Shown here piece by piece: positions 24,595-33,959 of a stretch of 64,000 nucleotides of DNA. Location: positions 1,307,001-1,371,000 of the forward strand of contig CP050293.1 of NCBI GenBank assembly GCA_014189435.1. The letters are read 5' to 3'. The DNA is from Mesorhizobium loti. GTDB lineage: Bacteria > Pseudomonadota > Alphaproteobacteria > Rhizobiales > Rhizobiaceae. Within the stretch, counting starts at the first letter, position 1, and each line of letters begins with the position of its first letter. Under the pieces are notes generated by a model, which worked only from the letters and a program-made list of their open reading frames with translations, was not told where the DNA came from and searched no databases. The translations under genes and the position numbers were made by a program.

Positions 24595-26866
24595 ATGAAT
24601 TTCGATCCACGTTTTTCCGGACGTAAATTCACATCGGTCGGCACGCGTCCGATCCGTCCCGACGGCATCGACAAGGTGACGGGCCGCGCCCGCTACGGCG
24701 CCGACTTCAACATGGCCGGCCAACTGGTCGGGCGCATTTTGCGCAGCCCGCACGCCCACGCCAGGATCGTCAAGATCGACACGTCGAAGGCGGAGAAGCT
24801 CGCCGGCGTCAAGGCGGTGGTCACCGCGGCCGACCTGCCGGACCTCACCGATGGCGATGCCGCCATGTACGACGTCCTCGACAATTGCATGGCGCGCACG
24901 AAGGCGCTCTATGACGGCCACGCGGTGGCCGCGGTGGCCGCGATCGACGCCCGCACCGCCAGGCAGGCGCTGAAGCTCATCGAGATCGAATACGAGCTTT
25001 TGCCGCATGTCACCGATGTCGACGAGGCGGCGAAGCACACGGCGCCCTTGATCAATGATGCCATCTTCACCGAGGGCCTCGAGGAAAAGCCGGTAAAACC
25101 CTCCAACGTCACCAAGCGCAGCCAGTTTGGCCATGGCGATGTCCATCAGGGTTTCGGGCACGCTGACTTCATCGTCGAGCGCTCCTTCAAGACCGAGCAG
25201 ACGCACCAGGGCTATATCGAGCCGCATGCCTGCGTGGCGAATTTCAGCTCAGACGGCACCGCCGACCTTTGGGTGTGCACGCAGGGCCACTTCGTCTACC
25301 GCCAGCACTGCGCCCAGCTGCTTGGCATGGAAGCCTCGAAACTGCGCGTCACCTCCTCGGAGATCGGCGGCGGTTTTGGCGGCAAGACCCATGTCTGGGC
25401 CGAGCCGGTGGCGCTGGCGCTGTCGCGCAAAGCCGGACGGCCGGTGAAGCTGGTGATGACCCGCGACGAGGTGTTCCGCGCCTCGGGCCCGACCAGCGCC
25501 ACCTCGATTGACGTCAAGATCGGCGCCCGCAAGGACGGCACGATCACCGCCGCCGAAGCGACGCTGCGCTATTCCTGCGGCCCGTATGCCGGCTCCTGGG
25601 CCGAGATCGGCGCCATGACGGCGTTTGCCTGCTACAAGCTCGAGAACGTCAAGACGGTCGGCTACGAAGTGCTGGTCAACCGGCCGAAGACCGCGGCCTA
25701 TCGCGCGCCTTCTGCGCCGATGGCGGCGTTCGCGGTGGAAAGCGCGGTCGACGAGCTGGCCAAGAAGATCGGCATGGATCCGGTCGACTTCCGCATCAAA
25801 AACGCCGCGCAGGAAGGCACAAGGTCCTCCTACGGCCCGGTCTACGGCCCGATCGGCATCGGCCCGACGCTCGAGGCGGTGAAGAGCCATCCGCACATGA
25901 AGGCGCCGCTGGGCAAGAACCAGGGCCGCGGCATGGCTTGCGGCTTCTGGTTCAACTTCGGCGGCCAGACCTGCACCGACCTCAACATCGGCATGGACGG
26001 CTCGGTCTCGCTTGCCGTCGGCACGGTCGACGTCGGTGGCTCCCGCGCGTCGCTGTCGCTGGTGGCGGCCGAGGAACTCGGCATCGACTACTCCCAGGTC
26101 AAGGCGATCGTCGCCGATACGTCCAGCCTCGGCTACAACGACATGACGGACGGCAGCCGCGGCACCTTCTCCTCGTCAATGGCGACGATCTCGGCCGCCC
26201 GCAACGCGATCAAGATCCTGCGCGAGCGCGCCGCGCAGATGTGGGACATTGCCGTCGACGACGTGGTCTGGGAAAAGGGCCACGCGATCGCCAAGGGCGA
26301 GAAGCACGGCAATCTCGGCAAGCTGTCGCTGAAGGAGATCGCGGTCAGAATCGGGCAAGACCGGCGGACCGATCGCCGGCCACAGCGAGCTCGTGGCCGA
26401 TGGCGCCGGCGTCTCCTTCGCCACCCATATCTGCGATATCGAGGTCGATCCCGAGACCGGCGCTACGAGGGTCATCCGCTACACGGTCGTGCAGGATGCC
26501 GGCAAGGCGGTGCACCCGACCTATGTCGAGGGACAGTACCAGGGCGGTGCCGCGCAAGGCATCGGCTGGGCGCTCAACGAGGAGTATATATACGGCAAGG
26601 ACGGGCGGCTGCAGAACGCCGGCTTCCTCGACTACCGCATCCCGGTCTGCTCCGACCTGCCGATGATCGACACGCAGATCCTCGAAATCCCCAACCCCAA
26701 CCATCCTTACGGGGTGCGCGGGGTCGGCGAGACGTCGATCGTGCCGCCGCTGGCGGCGATCGCCAATGCGGTGTCGAACGCCGCTGGCGTGCGCATGACG
26801 CATATCCCGATGTCGCCGCCGCGCATCCTGGCGGCGATCGAGGCGGAACGGGAATGGTCGAAGTAA
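24595..26866 (+). pseudogene. Molybdopterin-binding subunit of a xanthine dehydrogenase-family enzyme, frameshifted
   Basis: The large catalytic subunit. Frame one covers the hammerhead domain (IDKVTGRARYGADF) and the first Mo-binding part (GGGFGGKTHVWAEPVALAL, AAYRAPSAPMAAFAVE). After KEIAVRIG at 26353 the frame becomes arginine-rich nonsense. The true sequence resumes one frame over as GKTGGPIAGHSELVADGAG and runs to the active-site glutamate in RGVGETSIVPP and a stop at 26866. One extra G at 26353-26355 explains this. The AYRAPS loop, not AYRCSFR, argues against form I CO dehydrogenase; the substrate is unknown. Rejoined, it is about 756 residues, a normal length. Confidence 0.85.
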
Positions 26867-27099
26867 CCCTCTGGGGCTCGCTCGCCGCGACCGCCGGAGG
26901 CAACAGCAAGGTCGAGATCGAGGCCAAGGACATAAGGGAGCTGTTCAGGAAGCTGGCTGAACAGTATCCCGGCCTCGAACCCTGGATCGACAAAGGCATC
27001 GCCGTCGCCATCGACGGGACGATCTATCGCGATACGTGGTCGAAGAAGCTGCCGCAGGGTGCGGAGATATTTTTGTTGCCGAGGCTGGCGGGGGGATGA
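26854..27099 (+). CDS. MoaD/ThiS-like ubiquitin-fold protein
   Basis: An 81-residue beta-grasp protein ending in the Gly-Gly tail (LPRLAGG) on which MoaD-type proteins carry a thiocarboxylate. The pattern VTLWGSLAATAGG at the start and LPQGAEIFLLP near the end fits MoaD. It overlaps the end of the Mo-subunit gene by 13 bases, so it belongs to that operon. MoaD donates sulfur to molybdopterin, which fits the enzyme's cofactor, but an operon-embedded MoaD could also be a specialised sulfur carrier. Confidence 0.8.
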   Translation: MVEVTLWGSLAATAGGNSKVEIEAKDIRELFRKLAEQYPGLEPWIDKGIAVAIDGTIYRDTWSKKLPQGAEIFLLPRLAGG

Positions 27100-27128
27100 G
27101 CGGACAGCTGCCCTGCCATCGGCGGCCA

Positions 27129-27312
27129 AGGCCGCGACCCGACATCCGACAAGATCCAGTTCGCTTCCGCCCGCGCGGAACTGGTGCGAGCCTTATCCTG
27201 CGCGCCATCGAAGACGCCGTGCTGGGCGCGACGGGCGGCCGGAGTTTCGCAAGCCTGCAGGCAGACGGCCGGCACCAAGGCGATTCTGAGGTCGCTGGCT
27301 AGATTTTGGTAA
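27129..27312 (+). pseudogene. Relic of the sulfotransferase 3' end (copy 2)
   Basis: DNA here matches the end of the sulfotransferase gene (18920-19144): the GCCGCGACCC start, GCGCGGAACT, ATCCTGCGCGCC, GTTTCGCAAGCCTGCAGGCA, the CAAGGCGATTCTGAGGTCGC stretch and a stop TAA where the original has TGA. About 45 bases of the middle are missing and no long frame survives. It directly follows the MoaD-like gene on the same strand. The rest of the gap to 27486 shows nothing recognisable. Confidence 0.75.
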
Positions 27313-27486
27313 GGGTGAGGCTGTGCGCTGTTGAATCCGACCGGAGGAGGGTCTGCTTTGCGCCCAATGTCGGCCATTAACGCAAATTTGTCTTCGCTCA
27401 GAAGCGGACATCGCGGATGGCCATGCGGCAAGTCGTAGTCGCGGCAATTCCCGACACCCCGCACCCAATATTCCTGTGAAGGATGA

Positions 27487-29148
27487 TCACTCCGGCAACC
27501 CAGCGAACCGCATGTGTTCGATCCAGCGGTCGAGGCTTCCGGGTGCGGTCCAAATCTTGCCCCACTCCCTGCGTTCTTTACTGATGGATTCACTGGGAGT
27601 GTTCTGGAGGAAAACCGCAAGTGCTTCCTTTGCCTCGCGCTTGTTTCCCAGACATGCTTGGATTCCAGCAAGCATTCGATGCGCGCCGATCGGGATTGTG
27701 GACATTTTCCGCATAGCGGCCAGCGCGGCCCCGCAATCGTTCTTTTCCCAGAGCGCCCAGCCCATCTGCCAGTTGAAGTCGTCCGGGTAGAAAGGATCGA
27801 TGCCCATGGCCTGCCTGATGCGATCGATCGCTTCGTCTGTACGACCAACATAGAGTAGCAGATCCGTGCTGCGGACCAGGATATCCGAGTTGCTCGGGTT
27901 CAGGGCGATTGCCTGATCGAACTGCGCAAGGGCCTGCTCCACCTCGCCGGCTTCGGTGTGGATGCTGGCGCGGATATTATGCGCTTCAGCGTCATCAGGA
28001 CCGAGCTCGATGGCCTCGTCGGCGTATTCGGCCGCGCGGTTCAACGCCTCGTCACGGTCCTGCTCGTTCCAGCCGAACATCGCATCGTTGCGATAGGACC
28101 AAGCCAGCCCGATATAGCCGAACTGCGAGTTCGGATCCTCTTCGATCGCCTTGAGCTCCATCTGCCGAAACAGCTCGTTCCTCGCAGCCGAGAAATTCTC
28201 TCGAATCTCGGCGATCCCCATCAGGTGATAGTGGAGCGCACTGACCTTGGCAGAACCGCTCTGTGGCAGAGGGCGCTCGATCCTGCGCCCGACCCGTTCC
28301 GCAAGCGTGCGGATGATTTCCTCCTGGACGACGAAAAGATCGCCGATCTCGCGGTTGTAGGTGTTGGCCCAGACATGCGATCCGTCATGCGCACTCAGCA
28401 ATTGGGCCGTCACTTTCAGCCGGTCTCCGATCTTCTGCTGACTGCCCTCAAGCAGGTAGTCGACCCCGAGTTCATCTCCGATCTGCCTGGTGTCGGTGGG
28501 CTTCCCGCGATACCTGAAACTCGAGTTCCGGGCGATGACGGCATAAGTCTTGCTCCGCGCAAGCTCGGTGATGATTCCCTCGGCAACGGCATCGCTGAGA
28601 TATCCCTTGTCCGCACCGGCACTCATGTCGTCGAAGGGAAGGATCGCAATCCTCGGCATGTCGTCCGAACGAACCGGAGTGGCTCGCCATGCTTCCGCGC
28701 CGTAGTATACGCCGATCGCTGCCGCGACGAGGACGATCGCAGTAAGGATGACCCCGCGTCGCGTCTTGGCTCGTCCCATGACGGCCGCGGCGTTTAGGTC
28801 CGTTGCGTCCGATGGATGGGCATTCAGCCGGTAGCCTCTCCTGGGGAGGGTTTCCACGATCGCATGCGCGTCGTCCGCCAATGCGCGGCGGATATCGGCA
28901 ATGCATTGGGTAAGGCTGTCGTCGGTCACGAAGGTATCGGGCCAAACCGCCTGCATCAGCGCATCCTTGGACACGATCTCGCCCGGTCGCGCCGCGAGCA
29001 CGGAGAGCACCTCGGCGGACTGGCTGCGGAGATCGATCGCTTTGCCTTCAACCGTTCGGAGTTCGTTGAATCTGGTCAGGAAAACAAAACCGCCAAACGC
29101 GATCGTTTCGGCAGATTTCGGGTCAATTTCAGGAGCCTTTCGGGACAT
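27487..29148 (-). CDS. CadC-like winged-helix regulator with TolB-like and TPR regions
   Basis: A 553-residue one-piece membrane regulator. Residues about 17-105 form an OmpR/PhoB-type winged helix (SKDALMQAVWPDTFVTDDSL, VETLPRRGYRL). A single membrane span follows (GVILTAIVLVAAAIGVYYG, near 128-146). The periplasmic part starts with RIAILPFDDMSAG and an FlgO/TolB-like domain (LTELARSKTYAVIARNSSF), and then several TPR-like repeats run to the end. Such proteins are common in Rhizobiales beside adenylate-cyclase-like TPR proteins; their signals are unknown. It is divergent from a small secreted protein gene 89 bases away, a possible target. Confidence 0.82.
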   Translation of the reverse strand: MSRKAPEIDPKSAETIAFGGFVFLTRFNELRTVEGKAIDLRSQSAEVLSVLAARPGEIVSKDALMQAVWPDTFVTDDSLTQCIADIRRALADDAHAIVETLPRRGYRLNAHPSDATDLNAAAVMGRAKTRRGVILTAIVLVAAAIGVYYGAEAWRATPVRSDDMPRIAILPFDDMSAGADKGYLSDAVAEGIITELARSKTYAVIARNSSFRYRGKPTDTRQIGDELGVDYLLEGSQQKIGDRLKVTAQLLSAHDGSHVWANTYNREIGDLFVVQEEIIRTLAERVGRRIERPLPQSGSAKVSALHYHLMGIAEIRENFSAARNELFRQMELKAIEEDPNSQFGYIGLAWSYRNDAMFGWNEQDRDEALNRAAEYADEAIELGPDDAEAHNIRASIHTEAGEVEQALAQFDQAIALNPSNSDILVRSTDLLLYVGRTDEAIDRIRQAMGIDPFYPDDFNWQMGWALWEKNDCGAALAAMRKMSTIPIGAHRMLAGIQACLGNKREAKEALAVFLQNTPSESISKERREWGKIWTAPGSLDRWIEHMRFAGLPE

Positions 29149-29237
29149 TTCACCCTCATGGCGCGCTCCCTAACCTAGCCCATTCGGTCGCCGCAACCAA
29201 GCGATCCTGGCGGCACTGGGTTCGGCAGGAGGCTGAC

Positions 29238-29513
29238 ATGAAACCGACCAGGTTCATCATCGCGCTCGCTCTCCTTTTGACAGCGCAAACTGCTGCAAAA
29301 GCGGACTCCCAAATTGAGAATGCAACCGCGCATGTTATTTCTCTTACATTTGTAAATGGCGGTATTGAAGAACGGCGAGAACACAAACCCTTCGATACAT
29401 ACGCCCTCTGTCTCGCATGGAAGCATCAGAAGGAATTCCTTCCGCCGGATCCGCCTGCTTTTATTTCTTTCGTATATTGTGCGCAAACAGAGGCGACGCT
29501 GGCATCATACTGA
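29238..29513 (+). CDS. Small secreted hypothetical protein
   Basis: A 91-residue protein with a clear Sec signal peptide (FIIALALLLTAQTAAKA, cleavage near ADS). The mature part is about 68 residues with two cysteines, in YALCLAWKH and FVYCAQTE, that could form a disulfide. AGGAGGC precedes the ATG. The codon use is more AT-rich than in its neighbours, suggesting recent arrival. It is divergent from the CadC-like regulator. No known family. Confidence 0.55.
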   Translation: MKPTRFIIALALLLTAQTAAKADSQIENATAHVISLTFVNGGIEERREHKPFDTYALCLAWKHQKEFLPPDPPAFISFVYCAQTEATLASY

Positions 29514-29680
29514 GTACGAATGACCGAGGCGTTTTGCGGGGGTGGCGCGAATGTTTGGCACGAGCTGAGGCGGCCCCAGCGAAGAACCGCAAGAGACGTG
29601 AAGGTCCGCTCTTGAAGATGCGCAGCCCAAAGCTGCCGATCCGCTTCCGGCCCGAAAGCAGCCATCGACCTCAACCCACC

Positions 29681-29850
29681 CTTACCGCTCCTCCACTATC
29701 CTTAAATAAGCCGCCATCACGATCAGCCCAAACAGGATCCGCCGTGCCCCTTCGGCATCTGCAAGATCGTCAGCAGCGTCGTCAGCACGGTGAGGATCAG
29801 GGCGCCGATGATGGTGCCGGTGTAGCCGCCGCGGCCGCCGAAGATGGAGG
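29681..29850 (-). pseudogene. Relic of an ABC permease 3' end
   Basis: This segment copies the 3' end of the sugar permease at 32720-33706. On the minus strand it still reads TSIFGGRGGYTGTIIGALIL and TVLTTLLTILQMP, then after a small deletion LIVMAAYLRIVEER before a stop. The rest of the gene is absent; the match breaks off at about 29850, where sulfotransferase-like sequence begins. The remainder of the gap 29514-29680 shows nothing recognisable. Confidence 0.8.
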
Positions 29851-29856
29851 TGTCGC

Positions 29857-30000
29857 TGGGCACCAGCAACGACATCGACCGGGCCGCGACCCCGACACCC
29901 GACCAGGCCCCCGTTCGATTCCGCCCGCGCGGAAACGGCATCTGCCCTGGCCAGGATCGGATGGCGCAATGCGAACACCATCCTGCGCGCCATCGATGCG
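29857..30000 (+). pseudogene. Relic of the sulfotransferase 3' end (copy 3)
   Basis: Matches 18912-19040 of the intact sulfotransferase closely, for example GGGCCGCGACCCCGACACC, GGATCGGATGGCGCAATGCG and CATCCTGCGCGCCATCGA. An extra base shifts the reading frame and the final 100 bases of the gene are missing. It is joined directly to the permease relic, in the opposite orientation. Confidence 0.8.
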
Positions 30001-30053
30001 GCCGGGGCCGCACCGGCAGATCCACGCCGATGTGACGGGTGCCGCGAGGGGAC

Positions 30054-30950
30054 TCAGCCCGCGAACGCTTCGAATGTATCCCTGGAGGTCAGCATCGCCT
30101 GGCCCTTGAACGAGATCGAGAAATCGCCAAGCTGGTACTGGCCTTGGTCATTCTTGACCAGAAGGTCGCCATCGACCTTGTTGAAGCCACTCTCGATGCT
30201 TTTGACGATCCTGTCGACGTAGCGCAGGTTGCTCTTGACGGAGAGACTATCGCTCTTGGCCAGCTGCTGCGCGAGACGTTGGAGCTTCGGGTCGTCGCCG
30301 ATACTTTGCAGCCGCGCTTCAACGGCCTCGGGGCTGGTTCGCGCCAACGCCGCGTTCAGAACCGGCAATGCCTTCTGCAGGCTGAACAATGCATCGGAAG
30401 TCATCTTGCTTGCGTCGGCGTAGCTCAGGCTTTGGTTGCTGATCGCCTTGTTGGTCTGCGCCTGCGGGATGCGGTCGGCGGCAGCCTCCATCTCGTCCTG
30501 GACGGCCCACATATAATCATGCTCTTCCATTGCCATCACCGTTTCCTGCGTCTCGCCGGCAGGGATGAAACGGCGCGCAATGGTGGAGTCTTCGTGCCGG
30601 CGGTCGGCTTCGACCATCGAACTGATGAAGCGCGTATATTCGGCATAGAGTTCGCCATAATTGGCTTTGCCGGCGCGCATATAAGGGTCGTCCGCCGTTG
30701 TCGTGGGGGCCTGCGCCGCACCGCCGGATGAAGCCACTGGCACCTCCGCCTGGGAGGCCTGGCCAAAGCTGCCGAACAGGTCATACTCGGTGGTGTCCTC
30801 ATTGCCGGCGGCGCCCGGCCGGATGACCGGAGCCTCGACCCGCAACGCTGTGCCTGCCTTGAGGAACGTCGGCTGGCTTGTTCCAGCAAAACCGCTCCTG
30901 GCGGACGCCAGCTTCTGTATCGTAGCAGTGAGGTCCGAGATAATCTGCAT
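30054..30950 (-). CDS. Hypothetical protein, mostly helical
   Basis: A 298-residue protein that I do not recognise. It starts with MQIISDLTATIQKLASARS and has a proline/alanine-rich linker near residues 60-90. A long helical part follows (YGELYAEYTRFISSMVEADR, EDSTIARRFIPAGETQ), and it ends in DFSISFKGQAMLTSRDTFEAF. It has no signal peptide, cysteine or membrane segment. ATG 30950 was preferred because AGGGA lies 8 bases upstream; an earlier non-ATG start at 31016 is possible. It points away from the RTX gene's upstream neighbours and shares its strand. Secretion by the same route as the RTX protein is conceivable but unsupported. Confidence 0.6.
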   Translation of the reverse strand: MQIISDLTATIQKLASARSGFAGTSQPTFLKAGTALRVEAPVIRPGAAGNEDTTEYDLFGSFGQASQAEVPVASSGGAAQAPTTTADDPYMRAGKANYGELYAEYTRFISSMVEADRRHEDSTIARRFIPAGETQETVMAMEEHDYMWAVQDEMEAAADRIPQAQTNKAISNQSLSYADASKMTSDALFSLQKALPVLNAALARTSPEAVEARLQSIGDDPKLQRLAQQLAKSDSLSVKSNLRYVDRIVKSIESGFNKVDGDLLVKNDQGQYQLGDFSISFKGQAMLTSRDTFEAFAG

Positions 30951-31216
30951 TGAGGAATCCCTGAATTTCCCATGCTTTGCATGCGATTCGTAGAATGAAG
31001 CACAGCAGTTGATCAATGATTAAAGGCGAGCGCTGAGAAAACATAGTTGATCCGGCGCTGCGTCCTCCAATACAATTCAACAGTAGCTAATATAGTTGGC
31101 AAAAACCGCGAAAGCGACGGGCTTTCAACTCCCTGGATCATTCGTCACTCATCTTTGTGCTCGATCGCTGGATTGCTGGTGATCCAGGTGGTCTGAGCAC
31201 GGAGCGATGCGTCAGC

Positions 31217-31246
31217 CCTCACGGCGCCGCGCCAGGCGCCGTGAGG
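31217..31246. terminator. Strong hairpin after the RTX gene
   Basis: CCTCACGGCGCC, a six-base loop, then GGCGCCGTGAGG form a perfect 12-bp GC-rich stem 9 bases past the RTX gene stop on its strand. No T run follows, so it may act as a 3' stabilising hairpin as much as a terminator. The surrounding gap 30951-31254 holds nothing else recognisable. Confidence 0.6.
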
Positions 31247-31254
31247 CGCGTTGC

Positions 31255-32439
31255 TCATACAAAGAAATCGAACTGCGCGGCGGTCAGGCTGGTCGCGGTG
31301 ATGCCGGCCAGGGTCAGCGTATCTCCGCCACCGAAATCGATGACCGTGTCGGCGCCGACCTGCGACATCAGGCCGGCGAGATCGGAGAAATCGTCGACGC
31401 CCGCGAAAGCGCCAATGCTGACATGCTCGCCCGCGGCGGCCAGCGACAGATCGGTGATCGTGTCGGCGCCATCGCCGAAATGGAAGATAAACGTATCGAC
31501 GCCGGCGCCGCCGGTAATCTGGTCGCCATCTCCCGCACCGCCGGCGAGCGTATCGTTGCCGTTTTCACCGTTGAGCGTGTCGTTGAGAAAACCGCCATAG
31601 ACAATGTCGTCGCCGTCTCCGGCATTGACGAGATCGGCACGGCCAAGGCCGGTTGCGTCACTCGTGTTCTTGCCGGCAAGGTAGATGACGTTGTTGTCGG
31701 TGCTGTAGCCTCGGATTTCGGCGATGCCGTCCAGGGCGGTCTGTGTGAAATCGAGAGGCGCCGATCCCGCATAGGCGGAAATCTTCACGCCGGTGAAGGT
31801 GCCGAACTCCAGGCTGGTGTTGGTGATCTGCTCGATACCGGTGATGGATTTGATGCCGATCAGGATATTGCTCTGGGTAGCGACGATCCTGTCCGTTTCG
31901 GTTCCGCCATCATATTTCGTGCCGCCGAAGCAAGGCTGCCCGACAAAGAAGTCGTCATAGCCCTGTCCGCCATTGGCGGTCAGATTGCCGCTGTAGCTGA
32001 GATACATATCGTCGTCATCATAGCCGCCATCGATGATCGACGCGGCAGTCGAGCTTCCAATGCCCATCTTGATGATGTCATTTCCCGTGCCACCGTAGAG
32101 GCTGTCGGCGCCGCCGCCGCCATCGATGATGTCGTTATCGCTTCCACCGTCGATGACGTCGTTGGCGCCGAGCCCCGTGATTTGATCGCTGCCTTGCTCG
32201 CCATAGGCATAGTTGGTGATGTTCGAGTTCTGCAGATAGATCTTGTCGTCGCCACCGCCGCCCCAGATGCGGGCGTTGCCGAGATAAAACGATGTGTAGC
32301 CGACGCTGTAGGCGTAGATGACGTCATTGCCTCCATTGCCATAGATGATGTCGTTTCCGCCCTTGCCGGAAATGACGTCGGCTGTCGACGTGCCGTTCAG
32401 CGTTTCACCAGCGGTCGTGCCATTGATTACCATGTTCAT
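31255..32439 (-). CDS. RTX-type calcium-binding protein (hemolysin-type repeats)
   Basis: A 394-residue protein built largely of GGxGxDxI/L-like nonapeptides: GGNDIIYGNGGNDVIY and GGSDNDIIDGGGGADSLYGG in the first half, then GDGDDIVYGGFLNDTLNGEN and GGAGDGDQITGGAGVDTF near the end. These form a calcium-bound parallel beta-roll. The protein begins with NGTTAGETLNGTSTADVISG and has no Sec signal. The C-terminus (LTAAQFDFFV, hydrophobic last residues) fits a type I secretion signal, though no type I exporter lies in the window. ATG 32439 is preceded by GGAGAAGA; an ATG two codons later is also possible. A fragment similar to residues 180-205 survives as a relic at 19.2 kb. Confidence 0.85.
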   Translation of the reverse strand: MNMVINGTTAGETLNGTSTADVISGKGGNDIIYGNGGNDVIYAYSVGYTSFYLGNARIWGGGGDDKIYLQNSNITNYAYGEQGSDQITGLGANDVIDGGSDNDIIDGGGGADSLYGGTGNDIIKMGIGSSTAASIIDGGYDDDDMYLSYSGNLTANGGQGYDDFFVGQPCFGGTKYDGGTETDRIVATQSNILIGIKSITGIEQITNTSLEFGTFTGVKISAYAGSAPLDFTQTALDGIAEIRGYSTDNNVIYLAGKNTSDATGLGRADLVNAGDGDDIVYGGFLNDTLNGENGNDTLAGGAGDGDQITGGAGVDTFIFHFGDGADTITDLSLAAAGEHVSIGAFAGVDDFSDLAGLMSQVGADTVIDFGGGDTLTLAGITATSLTAAQFDFFV

Positions 32440-32719
32440 TCTTCTCCACAATTCGACGACGTCGCCATGACAAGGGTGTTTTCGAGGCGTCAGAGCCCCG
32501 CCGCTGCCGGCAATAGGAGAAGTCTAGCAGTGTTTTATTTGGCCGCCAGTAGTCATGGAGAAGATTCCATGACAAAGGATAGAAAAAATCTCTCGTATCA
32601 GATATTAAGCAACTTCTATATTTAGAGAATGCTTATTTACTGACGCCTTCTGGAAGCAAGCTCGCAGGCTGGGCCTGCTGCGGACGATTTTGTCGCGAGC
32701 CGGCTGGCCATCAAGGCCC

Positions 32720-33706
32720 CTACCGCTCCTCGACAATCCTCAGATAGGCCGCCGTCACGAACAGCACGATCAGCCCGAACAAGATCCGCCGCGCGCCTTC
32801 GGGCATCTGAAGGATGGTCAAGAGCGTCGTCAGCACGGTCAGGATCAGCGCGCCGATGATGGTGCCGGTGTAGCCGCCGCGGCCGCCGAAAATGGAGGTG
32901 CCGCCGATCACGGCGGCGGCCACCGAGGGCAGCACCAGCGGTTCGGCCAGTGATAGGGAAGGGGCCTTGATCAGGCCGATATAGAGCAGGCCGGTGATGC
33001 CGGCGAGCACGCTGGAGATCACATAGAGCGCGGTGATGACCTGCCAGTATTGCACGCCGGACAGGCGCGTTGCGCGTTCATTGTCGCCGACGGCGTAAAG
33101 CAGGCGGCCGAAGCCGGTGCGGGCGAGCGTGAAGACGATCAGCGCCGCCAGCGGCACGAACAGCAGCAGCGCGTTGGGGATGCCCCAGGTCAGGCCGGTG
33201 CCGAGCCAGGCGAGGAAGTCGGGGATTTTGGCGCCCGACGCGATCACCGTGCGCTGGTAGACCTGCAGGCAGCCGGTGCCGATCAGGCTGGTGCCCAGCG
33301 TCATGATCAGCGGGTGGACGCGAAAGACGCCGACGCCGATGCCGTTGACGAGGCCGATCAGCACCGCCGGCATCATCGCCAGCAGGAAGGCCACCGCCGG
33401 GTCCTGGTTGACGACTTGCGTCGCCATGATGAAGGCGCTCATCGTCGCCACCGTGCCGACCGACAGGTCGATGCCGCCGGTCAGCATGGTCATGGTCTGG
33501 CAGCCGGCGAGGATCGCCAGGGGAATGGCGAATTTGATGGTGTTGGCGATCCAGCGCTCGTTGACGATGCCGGGACGCAGGATCTGCAGGATCACCACCA
33601 GGATGACGAGCAGGATCATCAGTGGGATCAGCGGCCGGTCGGCCATGAAGCGTTTCAGGCGGCGGCCGAAGGGGACGGGGGTTGGCGTGATCGCGGTGGT
33701 GCTCAT
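32720..33706 (-). CDS. Sugar ABC transporter permease (RbsC/YjfF-like)
   Basis: A 328-residue inner-membrane permease of the ribose-type family with about nine hydrophobic segments. It shows the family motif MLTGGIDLSVGTVATMSAF and the coupling-loop region YAVGDNERATRLSGVQ. It ends in TSIFGGRGGYTGTIIGALIL and YLRIVEER. It is the last gene of the transporter set (binding protein, ATPase, two permeases) and is separated from the first permease by a complete intergenic repeat. Its 3' end was copied to 29681-29850. Confidence 0.88.
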   Translation of the reverse strand: MSTTAITPTPVPFGRRLKRFMADRPLIPLMILLVILVVILQILRPGIVNERWIANTIKFAIPLAILAGCQTMTMLTGGIDLSVGTVATMSAFIMATQVVNQDPAVAFLLAMMPAVLIGLVNGIGVGVFRVHPLIMTLGTSLIGTGCLQVYQRTVIASGAKIPDFLAWLGTGLTWGIPNALLLFVPLAALIVFTLARTGFGRLLYAVGDNERATRLSGVQYWQVITALYVISSVLAGITGLLYIGLIKAPSLSLAEPLVLPSVAAAVIGGTSIFGGRGGYTGTIIGALILTVLTTLLTILQMPEGARRILFGLIVLFVTAAYLRIVEER

Positions 33707-33757
33707 GGGGTGGCTCGTGGTGGGGTTTGCCCGGGGCGATAGGCAGGCGAGGATGAT

Positions 33758-33934
33758 GCTCTACGGCGCCCCCCTCTGGCCTGCCGGCCATCTCCCCCAC
33801 GGGTGGGGAGATTGGCAGCTTTGGCGCCTCGCTCATTCTTGCAACGTTGGAGATTGGCGAAAGCGGCGATGACAGCCAATCTCCCCCCTTGTGGGGGAGA
33901 TGTCCGGCAGGACAGAGGGGGGCGCCGTAGGGCG
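33758..33934. repeat. Complete dispersed palindromic repeat (copy at 33.8 kb)
   Basis: About 177 bases with inverted arms: GCTCTACGGCGCCCCCCTCT ... and ... AGAGGGGGGCGCCGTAG. Each arm holds its own CTCCCCCAC-GGGGAGAT type hairpin; the middle has the conserved TTGCAACGTTGGAGATTGGC. It lies inside the transporter operon between the two permease genes, so it would be transcribed and could fold into a long hairpin. Confidence 0.8.
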
Positions 33935-33959
33935 CAACGCCTCATTTCATGCCCGCTCA

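Noticed and set aside
24595..26866. Form I CO dehydrogenase
   Set aside because: The gene order is M-S-L but the active-site loop is AYRAPS, not AYRCSFR.
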